From Haliea sp. (GTDB lineage: Bacteria > Pseudomonadota > Gammaproteobacteria > Pseudomonadales > Halieaceae): a stretch of DNA of 32,097 bases. Both the position numbers and the translations under genes were made by a program. The stretch spans positions 1-32,097 of the forward strand of contig PKCY01000280.1 of assembly GCA_002862985.1 (NCBI GenBank), written 5' to 3'. The notes under the pieces were generated by a model. It did not search any database. It was given only the letters and a program-made list of their open reading frames with translations, and was not told the origin of the DNA. This document shows positions 1-8,209 of this stretch, one piece after another; within the stretch, counting starts at the first letter, position 1, and every line of letters starts with the position of its first letter.

Positions 1-1098
1 CACGCGGGTTGGCAGCATAAAGGCGGCCGCATTAAATCCAGTTGCTAATACGAGTATATCAAGTGGGTGCAGCTGGCCGTCTGCCGTGCGTACGCCCTCT
101 GGTTCGATCCTCGCGATATTCTCTGTAATCAGGTGCGCATGGGAGCTGCTGATCGCGGGGTAATAGTCAGAACACAAAATCAACCGCTTGCAGGTGGCAT
201 CGTAGTTTGGCGTCATTTTTGCTCGCAGCGCGGTATCGGGCACGTTATCAGCAAGGTGTTTCAGGCAGATTTTGTTAATCAGGCCCTTCATGAACTTATT
301 GCCAATGGTGGCAGCACTGAACGTGTGCACCATCATCCAGCGATAGTAGTTGTAGGTCATGCGCTGCATAAAAGGCAGTGCCGCCAGTAATCGGTTCCAG
401 CCTGCGGAGTACTCCACCTGCGGTAGCGGAGCGACCCAATGGGGTGTGCGCTGAAAGACATGCATTTCATCCACCTCGGGAGTTATCGCCCCGATTATTT
501 GACAGGCGGTAGAGCCGGTGCCGATAACGCCCACCCGTTTTCCTTTCAATTGAGCAGTGTGGTCCCAGCGTGCTGAGTGAAACGCAGCGCCAGAAAAATT
601 TTCCAGGCCTTCTATGGCAGGGTAGGCGGGGTGGTGGAGTAATCCTGTGGCAGAAATGACTACATCAAAAATTTCCTGCTCGCCAGTGGCGCAGCTCAGG
701 CGCCAGTGCGGGGCGTCATAAATGATCTCTGTGACGGCGGAATTAAAGATGACCTTGTCAGGCACACCAAAGTCTTTCGCTACGGTTTCCATGTAGGACT
801 GGATATCCTCGCCATAAGGATAACGATGTTTCCAATCAGGCTTTAGTGCAAAACTGAAACTGTACCAGCGAGAGGGCACGTCGCAGGAGAGTCCGGGGTA
901 GGTGTTCTCGCGCCAGGTACCGCCCACTTTGTCTGATTTTTCGTAGACAGTAAGATCGGTGTAGCCCGATTTTTCCAGTTTAACCACAGCGGCTATGCCC
1001 GACATGCCCGCGCCAATAATTGCGATGCGGGGCTGACGACCCGACTGAGCCCAAGGCTGCGCTGAGCCCCCACTCGCTTGGGGGTTAGGGTTGCTCAT
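1..1098 (-). CDS. Flavin-containing monooxygenase, Baeyer-Villiger type (3' end outside window)
   Basis: I translated this by hand: 366 codons stay open from an ATG at 1098 to the left edge, so the C-terminus is missing. Visible features are an N-terminal FAD-binding dinucleotide motif (IIGAGMSG, about residue 27), a second NADPH-binding motif (VIGTGSTA, about residue 198) and, just before it, FSGAAFHSARWDH. That last segment matches the Baeyer-Villiger fingerprint FxGxxxHxxxW(P/D). A late LATGF motif is also typical. Class B monooxygenases insert one oxygen of O2 next to a ketone, or oxygenate N/S atoms, using NADPH in the cytoplasm. The substrate is unknown. The gene is divergent from the small heat shock gene; AAGGG lies about 9 nt before the start. 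The family call is firm; ketone monooxygenase versus other FMO activity is inference. Confidence 0.88.
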   Translation of the reverse strand, partial: MSNPNPQASGGSAQPWAQSGRQPRIAIIGAGMSGIAAVVKLEKSGYTDLTVYEKSDKVGGTWRENTYPGLSCDVPSRWYSFSFALKPDWKHRYPYGEDIQSYMETVAKDFGVPDKVIFNSAVTEIIYDAPHWRLSCATGEQEIFDVVISATGLLHHPAYPAIEGLENFSGAAFHSARWDHTAQLKGKRVGVIGTGSTACQIIGAITPEVDEMHVFQRTPHWVAPLPQVEYSAGWNRLLAALPFMQRMTYNYYRWMMVHTFSAATIGNKFMKGLINKICLKHLADNVPDTALRAKMTPNYDATCKRLILCSDYYPAISSSHAHLITENIARIEPEGVRTADGQLHPLDILVLATGFNAAAFMLPTRV

Positions 1099-1208
1099 AA
1101 GTGAAGCCCTTTGAATAGCGGGTGTAGGAGTTCAGTAATTCGTTCAGGCAGGGTATAGGTTCTAGAAAGAGGGGGCCAGCAAATCTCTGCATACAGGTTG
1201 AATTGTGT

Positions 1209-1224
1209 TGTCATGCCTGTGACA
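1209..1224. promoter_or_regulatory. Inverted repeat TGTCA-N6-TGACA upstream of the monooxygenase
   Basis: Perfect 5-bp arms (1209-1213 and 1220-1224) are separated by 6 bases, about 110 bp upstream of the monooxygenase start in the divergent intergenic region. It could be an operator for a dimeric regulator. Arms of this length can occur by chance, so this is a weak call. Confidence 0.25.
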
Positions 1225-1308
1225 TCATGTGCTCCGGTTTCATCTTGTGGGGCTTACGAGAAGTGGCATAGGCATAGATAGATTTTCAATATTTTTTCGT
1301 CTCAGAAA

Positions 1309-1337
1309 CTTGAAATATATCTGTAGCAACCCTATTA
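1309..1337 (+). promoter_or_regulatory. Sigma-32-like heat shock promoter of hsp20
   Basis: A perfect CTTGAAA (-35 type, 1309-1315) is followed by a 14-base spacer and CCCTATTA (1330-1337). The sigma-32 consensus is CTTGAAA, 11-16 bases, CCCCATnT; the second box differs at positions 4 and 8. It sits 45 bases upstream of the start codon of a small heat shock protein gene, where such a promoter is expected. Transcription would start around 1343-1346, or slightly earlier. Confidence 0.65.
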
Positions 1338-1339
1338 AT

Positions 1340-1378
1340 TATCTCATAGGCAGATTTTGCCGACCCACAAAGGAGATA
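1340..1378 (+). promoter_or_regulatory. Possible RNA thermometer hairpin covering the hsp20 ribosome binding site
   Basis: UAUCUC (1340-1345) can pair with GAGAUA (1373-1378), which includes the 3' part of the Shine-Dalgarno AGGAG (1371-1375). Inside the enclosed loop GGCA (1349-1352) can pair with UGCC (1358-1361) around a U-rich loop. A weak six-pair helix hiding the ribosome binding site of a small heat shock gene is the classic layout of ROSE and fourU thermometers, though neither family's signature is clearly present. The predicted start of transcription is close to the 5' arm, so the helix exists only if transcription starts at or before about 1340. Confidence 0.4.
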
Positions 1379-1382
1379 TGCT

Positions 1383-1805
1383 ATGTCTTTATTAGCTCGA
1401 AAAAATGTTTTTGATATCGATAGATTTTTTAACGATTCCTGGCAGCGAACTGCCCAGCCGCAGGCGCACACGTCGCTCGCGCCGCGGGTAGATATTCGAG
1501 AGACTGAGGAGTATTTCCAGATTGCAGCTGAGCTGCCGGGAGTCGACAAAGACGATATTCATCTTCATGTTAAAGAAGGAATTTTAACGCTGGAGGCGGA
1601 AAGGACGCGAAGCGATGAGGAAAAGGCGAAGGGCAGGGTAATTCGTCAGGAGCAGCGCTACGGTAAAATTATGCGCAGCTTTAACCTTGGAGTAGAGGTT
1701 GAGGAAGCGAATATCAAGGCGTCGTTTGTCAATGGTGTGCTCTCTTTGCAAGCGCCAAAGGTGGTTGCAAAAGAGCAGGAAAGCAGACGTATTGAGATCA
1801 GTTAA
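1383..1805 (+). CDS. Small heat shock protein, Hsp20/alpha-crystallin family
   Basis: The 140-residue protein has a central alpha-crystallin domain starting near residue 34 (PRVDIRETEEYFQIAAELPGV). It includes the family's A-x-x-x-N-G-V-L element near the end (ASFVNGVLSL) and a short C-terminal IEIS extension that resembles the I-x-I oligomer anchor. Such proteins are ATP-independent cytoplasmic chaperones that hold unfolding clients for Hsp70 and ClpB. The start at 1383 is set by AGGAG at 1371-1375. An ATG at 1378 is in another frame. Expression is probably heat controlled, by a sigma-32-like promoter and perhaps by a leader hairpin. The gene's stop overlaps the convergent TetR gene's stop by 4 bp. 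Confidence 0.95.
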   Translation: MSLLARKNVFDIDRFFNDSWQRTAQPQAHTSLAPRVDIRETEEYFQIAAELPGVDKDDIHLHVKEGILTLEAERTRSDEEKAKGRVIRQEQRYGKIMRSFNLGVEVEEANIKASFVNGVLSLQAPKVVAKEQESRRIEIS

Positions 1806-2458
1806 CTGATCAACATCGCCCGGATAACTTTGTGCAGTAAACGTTTTTGTTTGGCAATGTTATCCGGGTCCAGTAAGTCACCCGCGGCCATCGAGTCAAA
1901 GGCGCGTTGCGCGAGGAAGTAGCCGGTCGTGAGGTTGAACATGGCGATCACGTTTATTGCCAGTGTTGCGCGGTCCTGTCCGGTCTGGCTGTCACTACCT
2001 GTTGCAGTGACGTCTCCAAATTCTTCCATGCTATGCATCCCCTGGTTGAAGAGCTTTTCCAGCCAGCCGTTGACCAACTGATTGCTGATAGCATTAGCAT
2101 CACCCTGCATACCTTGTTGGAACAGCGAGGCCATTTGTGGATGTTCGATAAGAATATCTGTCATGACCGAAGGTAAGTCAGTGTAATCCCTAAGCTGCGA
2201 AGCATCTTCCATAAGCTGCGCCAGCGCCTGTGCCATTGGGTTCAGAGCACGAAATAATACAGCTTCGTAGAGCGCCTGTTTACCTGCGAAGTGGTTGTAC
2301 AGGCCCGGTTCTTTGATGCCCACGCGCTCAGCAATTTGGCGCAGGCTGGTGCCATCGTAGCCCTGCTGGGCGAACAATTCCTCGGCGATATCAAGAATAC
2401 GCAGGGCGGTGCGCGCGCCCTTTGTTTGTTTGGGGGGTGAAGTGTCGTCTGGCAGCAT
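1802..2458 (-). CDS. TetR/AcrR family transcriptional regulator
   Basis: The 218-residue protein carries a typical TetR helix-turn-helix in residues 14-62: ILDIAEELFAQQGYDGTSL, then RQIAERVGIKEPGLYNHF, then K-x-x-L. The C-terminal ligand-binding half is not recognisable to a specific effector class. TetR proteins repress as dimers and release DNA on binding a small molecule. The gene is divergent from the Rieske dioxygenase genes, with 117 bp between starts. Two palindromes with an ATCGAT core lie in that gap, one near each start. This suggests that it represses both itself and the dioxygenase. The target assignment is inference from layout. Confidence 0.93.
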   Translation of the reverse strand: MLPDDTSPPKQTKGARTALRILDIAEELFAQQGYDGTSLRQIAERVGIKEPGLYNHFAGKQALYEAVLFRALNPMAQALAQLMEDASQLRDYTDLPSVMTDILIEHPQMASLFQQGMQGDANAISNQLVNGWLEKLFNQGMHSMEEFGDVTATGSDSQTGQDRATLAINVIAMFNLTTGYFLAQRAFDSMAAGDLLDPDNIAKQKRLLHKVIRAMLIS

Positions 2459-2465
2459 AAATTAT

Positions 2466-2475
2466 CAATCGATTG
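2466..2475. promoter_or_regulatory. Palindrome CAATCGATTG near the TetR gene start
   Basis: A perfect 10-bp palindrome lies 8 bp upstream of the TetR start codon, in its likely 5' leader. Its ATCGAT core is shared with the larger palindrome at 2549-2562. It may be the autoregulatory operator. Confidence 0.35.
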
Positions 2476-2507
2476 CTAATAATTGGACAAAAAGTACCAC
2501 AGAGGCC

Positions 2508-2537
2508 TTCATTTAACGAACAGACCCCGTATATAAT
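2508..2537 (+). promoter_or_regulatory. Promoter of the dioxygenase operon
   Basis: A perfect TATAAT (2532-2537) is preceded at 18 bp by a poor -35 (TTCATT, 2508-2513). A weak -35 with a perfect -10 is common for regulated promoters. Transcription would begin near 2544, directly in front of the 14-bp palindrome at 2549-2562. Confidence 0.45.
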
Positions 2538-2548
2538 CAGGAAATATT

Positions 2549-2562
2549 AATGATCGATCATT
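2549..2562. promoter_or_regulatory. 14-bp perfect palindrome, candidate TetR operator
   Basis: AATGATCGATCATT is a perfect palindrome at about +5 to +18 of the predicted dioxygenase transcript and 13 bp upstream of its start codon. A repressor bound here would block transcription. The adjacent divergent TetR gene is the natural candidate repressor. Confidence 0.5.
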
Positions 2563-2575
2563 TATAGGGATAGCC

Positions 2576-3862
2576 ATGAGTCTGCGTGTCAGTGAGTTGG
2601 TCAATGAAGATGCGTCGCTTATTAGCCGCCGTTGCTGGTCAGACGAGCGCGTCTATGCGCTTGAGAAGCTTGGAATTTTTGGCAAGTCCTGGCTCTTTTT
2701 AGGTCATGAATCGCAGATCAAGCAGCCGGGAGACTTTGTGCAGGCGTATATGTGTGAAACGCCGATTATCTTGTCTCGCGGTCAGGATGGCGGGATCTAC
2801 GCCAATATCAACAGCTGTAGCCATCGCGGTTTGCCGGTGTGCCGCGCTGATCACGGCAACACCAAGCGCTTCGTGTGTCCCTACCACAATTGGTCGTATT
2901 CGGTAGAGGGCAACCTGATGACGATTCCTCAGGAGACAGAAGTTGTGCAGAAGCCGGATAAAAGCCAGCTGGGCCTCAAACGGGTGCCTCGAGTGGAAGC
3001 CTGGCGCGGCATGATTTTTGGCAGCTTTGACGAAGCGATTATCCCGCTTGGCGATTACCTAGGGGATATGCGGTTTTATCTGGATGCCTTCCTCAATCGT
3101 TTTCCCCAGGGCATTGAATTTATCGGAGCACCCCACCGGTGGGTGCTCAATGCCAACTGGAAACTGCCGGTTGAAAATCAATTGGGCGATGTGAATCACG
3201 GCGCTTTTTTACACAGTTCCATTATCCCTAAAGAAGCTCAGGACATGATTGAAAGACTGGGCTACAGCGTGGTTACCACGCCCGGACACGGCGCTACTTT
3301 CCGCCTCATGCCAGAAGATTCCCCAATCGATGAAATGGCTTGGGGAATGGAAGGGATGGCAGGAATGTTCGGCGGCGATGAAGTGCAGAATTATCTGCGC
3401 GAGGTTCAGGCGCAGGCCGCCGAAAGGGTAGGGGATTTGCGTGCGCGTATGAAGGGACTGACCTACGGCATTTATCCCAACCTCTCGTTCCTGTGGTCCA
3501 ATACCTCATTCAAGGTTTCACACCCTCGCGGTCCGGGCAAGGTAGAGTATTGGTCGTGGTCGGTAGTGCCGGCAGATGCGCCAGGTTCAATTAAAAAAAC
3601 GCTGCGCACCAATTACAGTTCTTTCTTTGGACCTGCGGGAATCCTCGAGCAGGAGGACGCAGAGGTGTGGGTTCAGCAGTTTATTGGCAGCAACATAGAT
3701 TTTGCCGATGATCGTCCCTACTACTACGGGCTTGGTCTGGGTGAGGAGAAACCGCACGCAGAACTGCCGGGTTTAGTGAGCGTGACGGCGAATGAATTTT
3801 ATGCGCGCCATTTTTTTTCGCGCTGGCGGGACGAGCTTCAGGCTGTGGAGGAAATGCTATGA
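2576..3862 (+). CDS. Rieske aromatic ring-hydroxylating dioxygenase, alpha subunit
   Basis: The 428-residue protein has a Rieske [2Fe-2S] domain with C81-x-H83 and C101-x2-H104. The C-terminal catalytic domain has the mononuclear iron motif D205-x2-H208-x4-H213, preceded by NWKLPVEN, as in ring-hydroxylating oxygenases. These enzymes add both atoms of O2 to an aromatic ring to make cis-dihydrodiols, or hydroxylate and demethylate related substrates, using electrons from a reductase with or without a ferredoxin. A beta subunit gene overlaps by 4 bp. No ferredoxin or reductase gene is in the window, so the electron donors must be elsewhere. A divergent TetR regulator and a palindrome upstream suggest effector-induced expression. 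The substrate cannot be assigned. Confidence 0.93.
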   Translation: MSLRVSELVNEDASLISRRCWSDERVYALEKLGIFGKSWLFLGHESQIKQPGDFVQAYMCETPIILSRGQDGGIYANINSCSHRGLPVCRADHGNTKRFVCPYHNWSYSVEGNLMTIPQETEVVQKPDKSQLGLKRVPRVEAWRGMIFGSFDEAIIPLGDYLGDMRFYLDAFLNRFPQGIEFIGAPHRWVLNANWKLPVENQLGDVNHGAFLHSSIIPKEAQDMIERLGYSVVTTPGHGATFRLMPEDSPIDEMAWGMEGMAGMFGGDEVQNYLREVQAQAAERVGDLRARMKGLTYGIYPNLSFLWSNTSFKVSHPRGPGKVEYWSWSVVPADAPGSIKKTLRTNYSSFFGPAGILEQEDAEVWVQQFIGSNIDFADDRPYYYGLGLGEEKPHAELPGLVSVTANEFYARHFFSRWRDELQAVEEML

Positions 3863-4419
3863 GTAACCAGTCGTTAGCGACCAGTCCTGAAGAGCAGCGT
3901 GCGCTCGAGCGTTTCTACTTCCATGAGGCCCGTCTCCTGGACAATCGGCAGTATCAGCAGTGGTTGAGTTTGGTGAGTGAACAAATTAGCTACCTGATGC
4001 CCTCGCGCGTCAATGTCCAGGTGGACAACCGGGCACGCGGCAATGAAGACATGATCAGCGTTGAGCGCGAACTGGAAGATCAGGAATCCATGGGCTGTCC
4101 CATCAGGGAAGAAACCTATATTCATCTGATGGTGCGCGTTGAGCGCGCCTACAAAATTAATTCCTGGTCGGAGAATCCCCCGGCGCGCACGCGGCGCATT
4201 GTCGGTAATATCGAACTGATGGCAAGGGAGGGTGATTCGTTTTCAGTTCTCAGTAACTTTCACTTGTATTACGCGCGGCCCGGCAATGAGGATGTCATCT
4301 ACAGTGGCCAGCGGCGAGACACACTGCTTTCTCAGGAAGAGGGCTTTCATATTGGGCGCCGTGAGGTGGTTATGGACTATGCCAATATTGCTATGCCGAC
4401 GTTGGGTCTGTTGTTTTGA
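3859..4419 (+). CDS. Aromatic ring-hydroxylating dioxygenase, beta subunit
   Basis: This 186-residue protein matches the small subunit of ring-hydroxylating dioxygenases (a cone-shaped NTF2/SnoaL-like fold). It has the N-terminal helix with RFYFHEARLLDNRQYQQWL and central segments YLMPSRV and ARTRRIVGN. The beta subunit stabilises the alpha3-beta3 hexamer and can affect substrate range; it carries no metal. Its ATG overlaps the alpha subunit stop (ATGA), so translation is coupled. No clear rho-independent terminator follows; the CCCGCGGG palindrome just after the stop lacks a T-tract. Confidence 0.9.
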   Translation: MSNQSLATSPEEQRALERFYFHEARLLDNRQYQQWLSLVSEQISYLMPSRVNVQVDNRARGNEDMISVERELEDQESMGCPIREETYIHLMVRVERAYKINSWSENPPARTRRIVGNIELMAREGDSFSVLSNFHLYYARPGNEDVIYSGQRRDTLLSQEEGFHIGRREVVMDYANIAMPTLGLLF

Positions 4420-4565
4420 GTTAGCCCCGCGGGAAAAAGAATCCTGCGAATACACGTTGCGCTATTGCATTCAGGCGACGGCCATATCACTCTATCGATC
4501 ACTTGCATCTGCCACCGTCAGCGCTTTTTCGATCCAGAGGAGCGGCGCTAATAGAAGGACAATTG

Positions 4566-6515
4566 TTGTTGAAGTATCGGGACGTATCTAGAACCAGAAC
4601 CAGAATCGTACTCCTGCTGGCCGTCATGGTTACACTTGCCGCTGGTTACTCCCCAGCTGGGCGCTCGGCAAACCTTGCCGATGAGCGACGCGACTATAGC
4701 AAAGCGCGAGCGGCCATCAAGCGCGGGCAGTGGGCTGACTATGAGGCCTTGCGATCGGGCCTGGACGACTACCCACTGGCGATATACCTCGACTATTTTC
4801 AGCTTACCGGGCAGATAGCTTCCGTCAGTTCGGCGGAGGCAGATGCGTTTATTGCGCGCAGTCTTGACTCTCCCTTGCCGACACGGTTTTTGACGGTGTA
4901 CCTGCGCCGGGCCGGCAAAGAGCAGCGCTGGGCAGACTTTCTAAAGGTCAAGCCCACTGAGCCCAACAGTGCGGATTTGAAGTGTTATTACTTTCGCGCG
5001 CGACTGGCGCAGGGCGATAAGGCATTAGCCTGGCAGGGATCACGCAGGTTGTGGGAGCAGGGCAAGTCTCAGCCCCGGGAGTGCGACCCGTTGTTTGCAG
5101 CGTGGCAGTCAGCGGGTGAGTTAAACGATGACATTGTGTGGACGCGCCTCCTCAATAGCTTTGATGAACGCCAGCCATCGCTGATGAAATACGTGGCCAG
5201 GAAGGGCACAGCCCGGTTAAAACCCTGGTCAGACAAGCTGCAGGCCGTGTATGCGCATCCTGATTCGCTTGCTACAACGTCGCTGCCTGCTGACAGCCCC
5301 TATTCGGCGGACATCGCCAGTCGCGGAGTAGCCTACCTTGCCCGCTACAATCCGGGTAGTGCGCTTTCTTTGTGGCAAGACTTGCAGCGAACACTTCACT
5401 TCAATGCGGAGCAGGCGCAGAAGGCAGAATACGCGATCGTCCGGCAGAGCCTGTTCGCTCGCGACGAGCAGCAAGATGAGTGGCTGGCGGGCGCGCTAGG
5501 GCGTCTGCAGGATGACAAGCTGGTTGAGATTCGTTTGCGTTGGGCGCTGGCGGAGCAGGACTGGGATGGCCTGGAGCGCACTTTGCCATTGTTGTCAGGC
5601 ACAGCGCGCAGTAAAAACGTTTGGCGTTACTGGCAGGCGATGACACAGGCGCAGCGCGGTGATGGCGAACGAGCCCAGCTGGCGCTTGAGCAACTCGCCG
5701 GTGAGCGTGATTACTACGGCTTTTTGGCGGCAGATCAACTCGAGCTGCCCTATGCATTCAACCATCAGCGCCCGGTGCTTGCAGAGCCCGAAAGACTGCT
5801 AAACCTGCCTGTGGTAAAACGAATCGAGGAGCTGAAATATCACGGGGAAGAGATGTTGGCCCATTCTGAATGGTTCAACGTGCTGCAGGATACGCCCGAC
5901 GCTGCGCAGCAACAGGACTTGTCGCTGCTGGCCGCGCAGCTGGGCTGGCAGCGCATGGCCATCGACGCCGCCAACCGCGCAAAAGCCTGGGATGCGCTGG
6001 ACCTGCGATTTCCCACGCCTTTTCGGGACGTTTTCGAACAGTACGCCTCTGCAAGATCAGTTCCCAGTACGGAGCTGATGGCTATTGCGCGCAGGGAAAG
6101 TGCCTTCTTCCCGCAGGCACAGTCGCCGGTGGGCGCGCGCGGTCTCATGCAGATCATGCCTGCCACCGGTAAAGAGGTGGCGGCTTCCCTCAAAAAACGT
6201 CACCAGCGGTCAGATCTGTTTCAGGTGGACCACAATGTGTTATTGGGCAGCGCCTACTACCGGCAGTTGCTCGATCGTTTTGGCGGTAACCGGGTATTTG
6301 CACTGACCGCCTACAATGCGGGGCCCCACCGAGTGGATCGCTGGCGCCATAAAGCGGGGGAGCGGATTCCCGTAGAGTTTTGGGTTGAAACCATTCCTTA
6401 TCAGGAAACGCGCAACTACGTGCAGGCGGTCCTGTCTTATAATGTGGTGTTTGGGTATCTACTGGACAATACCCAGGGACTGTTGACCCCACTGGAACAG
6501 CAGGCCAGTTACTGA
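4566..6515 (+). CDS. slt: Soluble lytic murein transglycosylase (Slt70-like)
   Basis: This periplasmic enzyme cleaves MurNAc-GlcNAc bonds in peptidoglycan and forms 1,6-anhydroMurNAc ends. The protein has a signal peptide (basic RTRTR, then a hydrophobic run ending near SANLA), a long alpha-helical superhelical (U/L) region, and a C-terminal SLT domain. The domain shows ARRESAF with catalytic Glu about residue 511, then GARGLMQIMPATG and ALTAYNAGPHRV. The length of about 649 residues is normal for Slt70. The reading frame is open from a TTG at 4503. I prefer one of the TTG codons at 4563-4569, because GAAGGA at 4554-4559 gives a ribosome binding site and the result is a compact signal peptide. 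The start is therefore uncertain by up to 22 codons. Confidence 0.9.
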   Translation: MLKYRDVSRTRTRIVLLLAVMVTLAAGYSPAGRSANLADERRDYSKARAAIKRGQWADYEALRSGLDDYPLAIYLDYFQLTGQIASVSSAEADAFIARSLDSPLPTRFLTVYLRRAGKEQRWADFLKVKPTEPNSADLKCYYFRARLAQGDKALAWQGSRRLWEQGKSQPRECDPLFAAWQSAGELNDDIVWTRLLNSFDERQPSLMKYVARKGTARLKPWSDKLQAVYAHPDSLATTSLPADSPYSADIASRGVAYLARYNPGSALSLWQDLQRTLHFNAEQAQKAEYAIVRQSLFARDEQQDEWLAGALGRLQDDKLVEIRLRWALAEQDWDGLERTLPLLSGTARSKNVWRYWQAMTQAQRGDGERAQLALEQLAGERDYYGFLAADQLELPYAFNHQRPVLAEPERLLNLPVVKRIEELKYHGEEMLAHSEWFNVLQDTPDAAQQQDLSLLAAQLGWQRMAIDAANRAKAWDALDLRFPTPFRDVFEQYASARSVPSTELMAIARRESAFFPQAQSPVGARGLMQIMPATGKEVAASLKKRHQRSDLFQVDHNVLLGSAYYRQLLDRFGGNRVFALTAYNAGPHRVDRWRHKAGERIPVEFWVETIPYQETRNYVQAVLSYNVVFGYLLDNTQGLLTPLEQQASY

Positions 6516-6575
6516 GTTTCCTGTGGAAGCTTTGGTACACTAGTTGCACTGACCACCCCGGATGTTAATTGATTC

Positions 6576-7532
6576 ATGCGTGATACTCGCCCATTGCTAC
6601 TAGAAAGTGATTTCCCGCCGGTACAGCGTGCCGCTCTGGAGGCGTTGCAAGTCAATCTGGGCTATCTGTGTAACCTCAGTTGCGTGCACTGCCATGTTAA
6701 TGCTGGTCCCGACCGTACCGAGCTGATGGATCGCGAAACGGTAGATCAGGTGTTGACGGTACTGGATGCTGCCGAGGTGAATACGCTGGATTTGACCGGC
6801 GGCGCACCGGAGTTGAATCCGCACTTTCGTTACATGGTGGCTGAAGCACGTAAGCTCGGTGTGCGCGTAATTGATCGCTGTAATTTGACCGTGTTACTAG
6901 AGGCAGGGCAGGAAGATCTAGCGGAATTTTTAGCCGATCAGGGCGTAGAAATCAGCGCATCGCTGCCCTGTTATCTGCGAGAAAATGTTGAGTCGCAGCG
7001 CGGAAAAGGCGTTTTTCATGACAGTATTGTCGCATTGCGCAGGTTGAATGACCTCGGTTATGGAGACGCATTGGTGTTGAACCTGGTATACAACCCCGTG
7101 GGTCCGGTGTTGCCGCCGCCCCAGCAGGAACTGGAAATGGATTATCGGCGTGAACTGCAAGAGCGCTTTGACATTCGCTTTAATCAACTCCTCACCATTA
7201 CCAATATGCCTATCAGCCGCTTTGGGTCAGTGTTGCTGGCTCAAGGTCAGTACACCGATTACATGCACTTGCTGCGGGAAAACTTCAGTCAGGCGAATAT
7301 GGACACTTTAATGTGCCGCAGCTTGCTCAGTATCGACTGGCAGGGCTATGTCTACGATTGTGACTTTAATCAGATGCTGGATTTACCGGTATTGACCAGT
7401 GATCGTCATCGCCATATCAGTGAGGTGTTACAGAATGCCACGCTTAGCGGCAGCGCTATTGCCACTGGCGAACATTGTTACGGTTGCACCGCAGGCCAGG
7501 GTAGTAGCTGCGGCGGTGCCCTGGGGGCGTGA
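6576..7532 (+). CDS. arsS: Radical SAM protein of the arsenosugar biosynthesis type (ArsS, TIGR04167-like)
   Basis: The 318-residue protein carries the radical SAM cluster motif C32-x3-C36-x2-C39 (CNLSCVHC). Its tail is the family hallmark CYGCTAGQGSSCGG, with C301, C304 and C312; some relatives have selenocysteine in this tail, whereas all positions are Cys here. In studied members ArsS moves a 5'-deoxyadenosyl group onto a dimethylated arsenical, the committed step to arsenosugars. The two following genes, in the TIGR04283 and TIGR04282 glycosyltransferase families, are the usual partners and overlap in sequence, so this is one operon. No arsenite methyltransferase (ArsM) lies nearby. The family call is strong; the arsenic substrate in this organism is inferred. 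Confidence 0.88.
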   Translation: MRDTRPLLLESDFPPVQRAALEALQVNLGYLCNLSCVHCHVNAGPDRTELMDRETVDQVLTVLDAAEVNTLDLTGGAPELNPHFRYMVAEARKLGVRVIDRCNLTVLLEAGQEDLAEFLADQGVEISASLPCYLRENVESQRGKGVFHDSIVALRRLNDLGYGDALVLNLVYNPVGPVLPPPQQELEMDYRRELQERFDIRFNQLLTITNMPISRFGSVLLAQGQYTDYMHLLRENFSQANMDTLMCRSLLSIDWQGYVYDCDFNQMLDLPVLTSDRHRHISEVLQNATLSGSAIATGEHCYGCTAGQGSSCGGALGA

Positions 7533-8209
7533 TGAGCGCGCGCGTGAGTTTCATCATTCCGGTTCTCAACGAACAGGCGACGGTGGCAAGTTTGTTGTGC
7601 GATTTACGCCGGCGTTACGGGCTCAGCGAAATCATTGTCGTCGATGGTGGCAGTGCCGATAGTACGGTAGAAATTGCCATGCCCTTGTGCGATCAGTTGC
7701 TACTAGGCGAGCGTGGCCGAGGCCAGCAGATGAATCTGGGTGGCAAGGTGGCGACTTCTCCCTATGTATTTTTTCTGCACGCCGATACCCGTCCAGGTAT
7801 TGCGTCATCACAATTGTCGGTTTGTCTGGCACAAAATCCACGCTGGGGTTTTTGTCGCGTGCGCCTTGGCGGTGAGCGCGGTTCCTTTCGTGTTATTGAG
7901 TGGTTTATGAACCTGCGCTCGCGCCTGACATCGGTTGCCACCGGCGACCAAATGCTGTTTATGGAAACCAGCCTGTTCCAGCAGGTAGGTGGTTTCGATC
8001 CCATTCCCCTGATGGAAGATATTGCACTGTGCAAAAAACTGCGCCGTCTGGCTCGTCCGACCATAATTCCCGAGCCGGTATTGACCTCAAGTCGGCGCTG
8101 GGAAGAGCGTGGCGTGGTCGCCACAGTAGCCCGTATGTGGTTGTTGCGACTGGCGTACTTTGTCGGTGTCTCACCAGAGACACTGGGGCGCTACTACTAT
8201 GACCGGTGA
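7532..8209 (+). CDS. Family 2 glycosyltransferase, arsenosugar-associated (TIGR04283-like)
   Basis: This 225-residue GT-A fold protein starts with the GT2 signature VSFIIPVLNE and has IIVVDGGSADST. It also has a D-x-D metal/nucleotide-sugar motif in FFLHADTRP and an ED pair in PLMEDIALCKKLRRL. The compact size and linkage to a TIGR04167 radical SAM gene fit TIGR04283, a family annotated as arsenosugar glycosyltransferases from genomic context. ATG at 7532 overlaps the arsS stop as TGATG. A GTG at 7529 is an alternative one codon upstream. Confidence 0.85.
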   Translation: MSARVSFIIPVLNEQATVASLLCDLRRRYGLSEIIVVDGGSADSTVEIAMPLCDQLLLGERGRGQQMNLGGKVATSPYVFFLHADTRPGIASSQLSVCLAQNPRWGFCRVRLGGERGSFRVIEWFMNLRSRLTSVATGDQMLFMETSLFQQVGGFDPIPLMEDIALCKKLRRLARPTIIPEPVLTSSRRWEERGVVATVARMWLLRLAYFVGVSPETLGRYYYDR

